A stretch of 6,567 nt of DNA from Hyphomicrobiales bacterium (GTDB lineage: Bacteria; Pseudomonadota; Alphaproteobacteria; Rhizobiales; S144-23): assembly GCA_015494375.1 (NCBI GenBank), contig WGBL01000138.1:1-6567 (forward strand), written 5' to 3'. The position numbers were made by a program, and so were the translations under genes. Below are positions 1-6,567 of the stretch, in pieces (position 1 is the first letter of the stretch; the number at the start of each line of letters is the position of its first letter). The notes under the pieces were generated by a model. The model made no database searches and was not told the origin of the DNA. It saw only the letters and a program-made list of their open reading frames with translations.

Positions 1-440
1 TCCGTGTAGGGCAGCGGCAGGAGGTCGTTGAGATAGATATCGTCATGGCTCGACCAGGCGAGATGCTCGGAGAAGAGCCCCGGCTCATAGCGCTCGCAAA
101 GCGCCTTGAGGCGGGCGAGGTGGTCGCGATCGAGTGGTCCGTCGGAGCCGATCGAAAGCCCCACCCCATGAAGCGAAAGGGGGTAGCGCTCGCGGATACG
201 GGCCAGATAGTGATGGGGCGGCCCGCCGGCGCCCATGTAATTCTCGGGGTGCACCTCAAACCAGCCGATGTCGGGCCAGACATCGACGATATCGTTGTAA
301 TGCTCGGGCTTGAGCCCAACGCCCGCGCGGGCCGGGATGGCCGCGTCACAGCGCAAAGAGGTGCGATCAGGAGCGCCCTGGTGATCGGGGGAAGCACGGG
401 CACGATCGGCCTGCACAGCGGAGCTCTCAACAGCTGTCAT
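1..440 (-). CDS. bufB: DUF692/MNIO-family enzyme, BufB-type bufferin maturase (N-terminal part, cut by the window edge)
   Basis: An open frame reads leftward from an ATG at 440 and has no stop before base 1, giving 146 codons plus two bases. DUF692 proteins are usually about 280 residues, so roughly the N-terminal half is here. Seen: GVGLKPEHYNDI (residues 40-51), WFEVHPENYMGAGGPP (60-75), LHGVGLSIG (90-98), SEHLAWS (124-130) and YLNDLLPLPYT (136-146). These are the characteristic blocks of the DUF692 TIM-barrel family; His-91 and the Glu-125/His-126 pair are probable metal ligands. Known for the family: these multinuclear iron oxygenases (MbnB relatives) modify cysteines in small precursor peptides. 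The neighbouring DUF2282 gene makes a bufferin maturase the likely role, probably with a DUF2063 partner (BufC) beyond the left edge. About 35 residues precede the first conserved block, more than I expect. The ATG is still preferred because GGGAGAG lies 6 bases upstream. Confidence 0.93.
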   Translation of the reverse strand, partial: MTAVESSAVQADRARASPDHQGAPDRTSLRCDAAIPARAGVGLKPEHYNDIVDVWPDIGWFEVHPENYMGAGGPPHHYLARIRERYPLSLHGVGLSIGSDGPLDRDHLARLKALCERYEPGLFSEHLAWSSHDDIYLNDLLPLPYT

Positions 441-446
441 TGCGTG

Positions 447-453
447 CTCTCCC
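447..453 (-). promoter_or_regulatory. Ribosome binding site of bufB
   Basis: On the minus strand GGGAGAG is followed by 6 bases and then the ATG at 440. This decides the start in favour of the ATG, despite the unusually long N-terminal extension before the first conserved block. No other in-frame Met occurs before residue 69. Confidence 0.7.
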
Positions 454-566
454 GCGACATCACCTTACCCAGGGATCGAACGTCCCCGGCTTGAGAAGCT
501 GACGGATGCCCGCGCCGGTGCCGCTCGCCTTGACTCCGGTCGCTCCCGGTCGATGAGAACCATCTC

Positions 567-592
567 TCGGACCTATCACTCGGACCTATCAC
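567..592. repeat. Perfect 13-bp tandem duplication
   Basis: TCGGACCTATCAC occurs at 567-579 and is repeated exactly at 580-592. The match extends one base on each side if the flanks are counted. The copies are adjacent, so this could be a recent slippage duplication or a paired binding site one helical turn plus about 2.5 bp apart. Confidence 0.9.
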
Positions 593-652
593 TGTCGACC
601 GGTCAACCTTCCTGGCCGGCCGGCGCGGGCCTCCTTCAACGTTTTGGTCGTA

Positions 653-707
653 CCCCTCCCTATCGAAGGGGCTGCCCAATTGAACAGTGCGCCATATCCG
701 CAGGCGC
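653..707 (-). other. Two stem-loops directly after bufA (possible processing or attenuation element)
   Basis: On the minus strand the first stem is GCGCC (707-703) with GGCGC (693-689), loop 9, beginning right after the TGA stop. The second is CCCCT (671-667) with AGGGG (657-653), with an alternative 4-bp pairing inside it. Neither is followed by a run of T, so neither is a canonical intrinsic terminator. In precursor/enzyme operons such structures often raise precursor output relative to the enzyme; that role here is inference. Confidence 0.35.
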
Positions 708-1010
708 TCAGCTCTTGGGCGGGCGCCCCTCGATCGGCTCGAGCGAGCCCGGACCATAAGGCGTCTCAATCGAGGTGCAGGTGCCCGCCTTCACCATCTT
801 CCAGGCGCCGCCGTCATAGTCGACCTTGGAGGTGCCGGCACACGAGTTGTTGCCCGTTGCCGCGCAGTCGTTCTCGCCCGCCTTGGCGATGCCGTAGCAC
901 TTCTCAAACTCCTCCGCCTTGACTGCATCGGCGGCGGCACCCATGCCGATGGCGGCGGCAAAAGCCCCGGCCACGGCCAGGCTGACATTTCTTTTGGTCT
1001 TCTTGTCCAT
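708..1010 (-). CDS. bufA: DUF2282 family secreted four-cysteine peptide, BufA-type bufferin precursor
   Basis: The gene encodes a complete 100-residue protein. Seen: a basic start (MDKKTKR), a hydrophobic Ala/Gly-rich stretch at about residues 9-27, and a likely signal peptidase site after AVKA near residue 32. The mature part has four cysteines at 38, 49, 57 and 78, with the family signatures EKCYGIAKAGENDC (36-49), SCAGTSKVDYD (56-66), AWKMV (69-73) and GTC (76-78). Known for the family: BufA bufferins are copper-binding peptides whose cysteines are modified in the cytoplasm by the MNIO enzyme BufB with BufC before export to the periplasm. The DUF692 gene follows on the same strand, supporting this role. 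The start is fixed by AAGGA 6 bases upstream. The spacing between Cys-49 and Cys-57 and the tail after Cys-78 look slightly longer than in typical members I recall. The product is likely a metal buffer rather than an enzyme. Confidence 0.93.
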   Translation of the reverse strand: MDKKTKRNVSLAVAGAFAAAIGMGAAADAVKAEEFEKCYGIAKAGENDCAATGNNSCAGTSKVDYDGGAWKMVKAGTCTSIETPYGPGSLEPIEGRPPKS

Positions 1011-1016
1011 TGCTGG

Positions 1017-1021
1017 TCCTT
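1017..1021 (-). promoter_or_regulatory. Ribosome binding site of bufA
   Basis: On the minus strand AAGGA is followed by 6 bases and the ATG at 1010. A second GGAAAGGA-like run lies just upstream. Together they suggest strong initiation, as expected for an abundant precursor peptide. Confidence 0.75.
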
Positions 1022-1040
1022 GTCCTTTCCTGTTGTGCTC

Positions 1041-1099
1041 CGTCTCGTCCTTAATGAAGTCGCGTTTTTACCCGAGTCACGTACTCATCGGACTCATCG
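1041..1099 (-). promoter_or_regulatory. Candidate bufA promoter with clustered GAGT half-sites
   Basis: On the minus strand GGGTAAAAACG (1073-1063) followed by GGACGAGACG (1050-1041) loosely resembles an ECF-sigma promoter (GTAA-type -35, CGA-type -10), as described for metal-responsive bufferin operons in Caulobacter. The match is partial and the spacing is about 18 bases. Just upstream lie two direct copies of CGATGAGT (1099-1092 and 1090-1083, 9 bp apart) and an inverted ACTC (1077-1074), forming GAGT-N5-ACTC with the nearer copy. Such half-sites could bind an activator or repressor. No transcript data support this. Confidence 0.25.
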
Positions 1100-1217
1100 A
1101 AAAACGAGACCTGCGGGCCGCGCCCGCACTTTCTCCCCCGCGGCGCGACCGCACCTGCGAAGCGGCATGCACCATATATGCAAACCGAACTGCGCGAGAA
1201 TATGTCAATCGATGATC

Positions 1218-1231
1218 TCACATGCATGTGA
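1218..1231. promoter_or_regulatory. 14-bp perfect palindrome, operator-like
   Basis: TCACATGCATGTGA reads the same on both strands. It lies in the more AT-rich part of the divergent region, between the two genes, close to a TTGACA hexamer on the minus strand (1208-1203). ATGCA also occurs at 1167-1171 and 1178-1182, 11 bp apart. Perfect palindromes of this length in a promoter region usually mark a dimeric regulator site. I cannot name the protein or say which gene it serves. Confidence 0.45.
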
Positions 1232-1363
1232 CGGTTTGTGTAGAGTTGCAAGCCATTGCGCCCAAAAAGAGCTTATCCTCGTTGGAGATGACACGGCGCT
1301 TTGCCGCATCGGCGAGCGTTGACTTGTCTCTTGCGGCGAAATCTGGCAGGTTCGGCGGATGAT

Positions 1364-1382
1364 AGGTCAGTGTTGCTGACCT
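1364..1382. promoter_or_regulatory. Inverted repeat AGGTCAG-N5-CTGACCT upstream of gltB
   Basis: The 7-bp arms match perfectly around the 5-base centre TGTTG. It is 206 bases before the chosen gltB start. It could be a DNA operator for a dimeric regulator or, if transcribed, a leader stem-loop. Known: gltB genes are commonly controlled by nitrogen or amino-acid regulators, but the sequence does not show which one acts here. Confidence 0.45.
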
Positions 1383-1398
1383 TTGTGCGCGCAGCCTG

Positions 1399-1423
1399 CG
1401 CCCTCTCGCCTCCCACGAGGGCG
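1399..1423 (+). other. GC-rich stem-loop in the probable gltB leader
   Basis: CGCCCTC (1399-1405) pairs with GAGGGCG (1417-1423) around an 11-base loop. No T-run follows, so it is not an intrinsic terminator. With the inverted repeat at 1364-1382 it gives two consecutive stems ahead of gltB, provided transcription starts upstream of both. Confidence 0.3.
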
Positions 1424-1451
1424 GCAACAAACGATCGCCCGGCGGATTCGC

Positions 1452-1475
1452 GATCCATGAACTGATCCATGAACC
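1452..1475. repeat. 12-bp tandem repeat GATCCATGAACY, two copies
   Basis: GATCCATGAACT (1452-1463) is followed immediately by GATCCATGAACC (1464-1475) and then GATCA. Each copy carries an ATG. The second (1469) opens a longer version of the gltB frame but has no Shine-Dalgarno, so it is probably not the true start. Confidence 0.85.
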
Positions 1476-1571
1476 GATCAGGGAAGCGCGGTGGCACCTG
1501 GTGTCGTCGCGCCAGGGGCTCGAATGGCGCGCGAACGAAATATTCCGGCCCAACCCTTGACCTGATGACCG

Positions 1572-1577
1572 AAGGAG
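1572..1577 (+). promoter_or_regulatory. Ribosome binding site that places the gltB start
   Basis: AAGGAG is 11 bases before an in-frame GTG at 1589 and 17 bases before an in-frame ATG at 1595. It is the only good Shine-Dalgarno near the 5' end of the frame. This argues against the upstream ATGs at 1469 and 1565. Confidence 0.55.
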
Positions 1578-1588
1578 TTCCTTGCCAG

Positions 1589-6370
<4,782 letters not shown>

Positions 6371-6516
6371 CGTAAAAGAGCAATCGAGGGTGCGGGGGGC
6401 ATTGAGCCGGCGTGGCCGCATCCATGCCGCTGCGCGCGATGAGATGTGGCTGGGGACGGAGCAGAGGGGGCGGCTGCGACTAAGAGGCAGTTGCGAGCAC
6501 GGGGCAGCTGCGAGCA

Positions 6517-6557
6517 GGGAGCAGCTGGGAAGTCAAGGGAGGCTGGGAAGTCAAGGG
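6517..6557 (+). other. Potential G-quadruplex within the tandem repeat
   Basis: Runs of three G begin at 6517, 6527, 6537, 6545 and 6555, separated by loops of 7, 7, 5 and 7 bases. This meets the usual G3N1-7 pattern with five runs on the plus strand. Because each repeat unit carries two G-runs, the array would multiply the motif. Whether it folds in the cell is unknown. Confidence 0.5.
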
Positions 6558-6567
6558 GGGCTGGGAA
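6525..6567. repeat. 18-bp tandem repeat array, running off the right edge
   Basis: The unit CTGGGAAGTCAAGGGRGG starts at 6525, 6543 and 6561, giving two full copies and the start of a third, with one difference (A/G at 6540 versus 6558). Upstream, from about 6471, are weaker related units such as GCAGTTGCGAGCACGG and GCAGCTGCGAGCAGGG of about 17-18 bases, suggesting an older, diverged part of the same array. The total copy number cannot be seen. Confidence 0.85.

Larger units (their letters stand above)
441..707 (-). other. Long bufA-bufB spacer with repeats and hairpins
   Basis: This 267-base gap separates the precursor gene from its enzyme gene. In the direction of transcription it holds a stem-loop just after the bufA stop (707-689), a CCCCT/AGGGG stem-loop (671-653), the GGCCGGCC (614-621) and GACCGGTC (597-604) palindromes, a 13-bp tandem duplication (592-567), and finally the bufB Shine-Dalgarno. 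The last roughly 75 bases (about 535-460) have G/C-rich third positions in one frame but no good start. No complete gene is evident. Both genes point the same way and no terminator with a T-run is seen, so cotranscription is plausible but unproven. Confidence 0.6.
1011..1588. other. Divergent intergenic region between bufA and gltB, no convincing gene
   Basis: This region separates the minus-strand bufA from the plus-strand gltB, so it should carry promoters for both. It contains the GAGT half-site cluster (1074-1099), a TTGACA-like minus-strand hexamer (1208-1203), a 14-bp palindrome (1218-1231), a 19-bp inverted repeat (1364-1382), a GC-rich hairpin (1399-1423) and a 12-bp tandem repeat (1452-1475). 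Open frames crossing it have mixed codon use, no recognisable domains and poor ribosome sites. I see no tRNA, riboswitch or mobile element. Confidence 0.6.
6371..6567. other. Region downstream of gltB, no clear gene or terminator
   Basis: These 197 bases hold no recognisable gene and no stem-loop plus T-run terminator. From about 6450 the plus strand becomes strongly purine-rich, with G-runs and degenerate repeats that sharpen into an 18-bp tandem array at the edge. A frame opens at ATG 6444 and stays open to the end, encoding Leu-Gly-Ser-Gln-Gly-type repeats. It has a poor ribosome site and is probably not a gene. gltD, which often follows gltB, does not begin here. Confidence 0.6.

Noticed and set aside
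45..494. A 149-codon plus-strand frame at the left edge
   Set aside because: It is the antisense of the DUF692 gene, whose conserved motifs read clearly on the minus strand.
460..500. A tRNA-like 3' end on the minus strand (GTTCGATCCC)
   Set aside because: The flanking bases do not form a proper T-arm, and no acceptor, D or anticodon arms can be drawn upstream.
437..769. A 110-codon minus-strand frame overlapping the end of bufA and touching the bufB start
   Set aside because: It is Arg/Ser-rich with no recognisable domain and overlaps bufA in another frame. The ATGA contact with bufB is probably coincidental.
1173..1208. A sigma-70-like promoter on the minus strand for bufA (TTGACA at 1208-1203 with CATATA)
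   Set aside because: The -35 is perfect, but the CATATA element is about 22 bases away, too far for a normal promoter. Kept only as a note.
1231..1250. A possible sigma-54 promoter (GG ... TTGCA) before gltB
   Set aside because: The GG and GC elements are 15 bases apart start to start instead of the required 12.
1319..1347. A TTGACT -35 hexamer upstream of gltB
   Set aside because: No acceptable -10 hexamer lies 16-18 bases downstream (the position reads TCTGGC), so it was not called as a promoter.
1222..1362. A 46-codon plus-strand frame starting inside the 14-bp palindrome
   Set aside because: No ribosome binding site, no recognised family and unremarkable composition. It ends two bases before the inverted repeat, which is not enough to call a leader peptide.
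6444..6567. An open plus-strand frame encoding LGSQG-type repeats to the window edge
   Set aside because: No good ribosome binding site and low-complexity sequence derived from the DNA repeat. The repeat is better described at the DNA level.

Overview
The window is GC-rich, with codons that favour G or C in the third position. It looks like chromosomal DNA of an alphaproteobacterium, perhaps a Hyphomicrobiales-like lineage. That placement is an inference from GltB character, Shine-Dalgarno use and base composition; no rRNA or other marker is present. Two unrelated transcription units diverge from a roughly 580-base intergenic region.

Left unit, minus strand (about 1 to 1010). A 100-residue secreted, four-cysteine DUF2282 protein (bufA type, 708-1010) is followed after 267 bases by the N-terminal half of a DUF692/MNIO enzyme (bufB type, from 440 leftward, cut by the window edge). 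This is the precursor-plus-maturase core of a bufferin operon. Bufferins are copper-binding ribosomally made, post-translationally modified peptides that are exported to the periplasm. The bufC partner (DUF2063) would be expected just outside the window to the left. The space between the two genes is longer than I expect for this pair. It holds hairpins just after bufA, a perfect 13-bp tandem duplication, GC-rich palindromes and a short stretch with coding-like base use.

Middle (1011 to 1588). This is a divergent regulatory region without a convincing gene. It holds a candidate bufA promoter with clustered GAGT half-sites, a 14-bp perfect palindrome, a 7+7 bp inverted repeat, a second GC-rich hairpin, and a 12-bp tandem repeat just upstream of gltB.

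Right unit, plus strand (about 1589 to 6370). One very large gene encodes the complete large (alpha) subunit of NADPH-type glutamate synthase, GltB. The glutaminase cysteine, the FMN-domain motifs, the CX5CX4C iron-sulfur motif and the C-terminal GXGXG domain are all visible. Its small-subunit partner gltD is not in the window. The 197 bases after gltB hold no clear gene and end in a purine-rich 18-bp tandem repeat whose G-runs match a G-quadruplex pattern.

The two units do not appear to share a pathway. gltB serves core nitrogen assimilation, while bufAB is a metal-stress accessory module. The main points of interest are the bufferin pair with its unusual spacer, and the repeat-rich DNA downstream of gltB.
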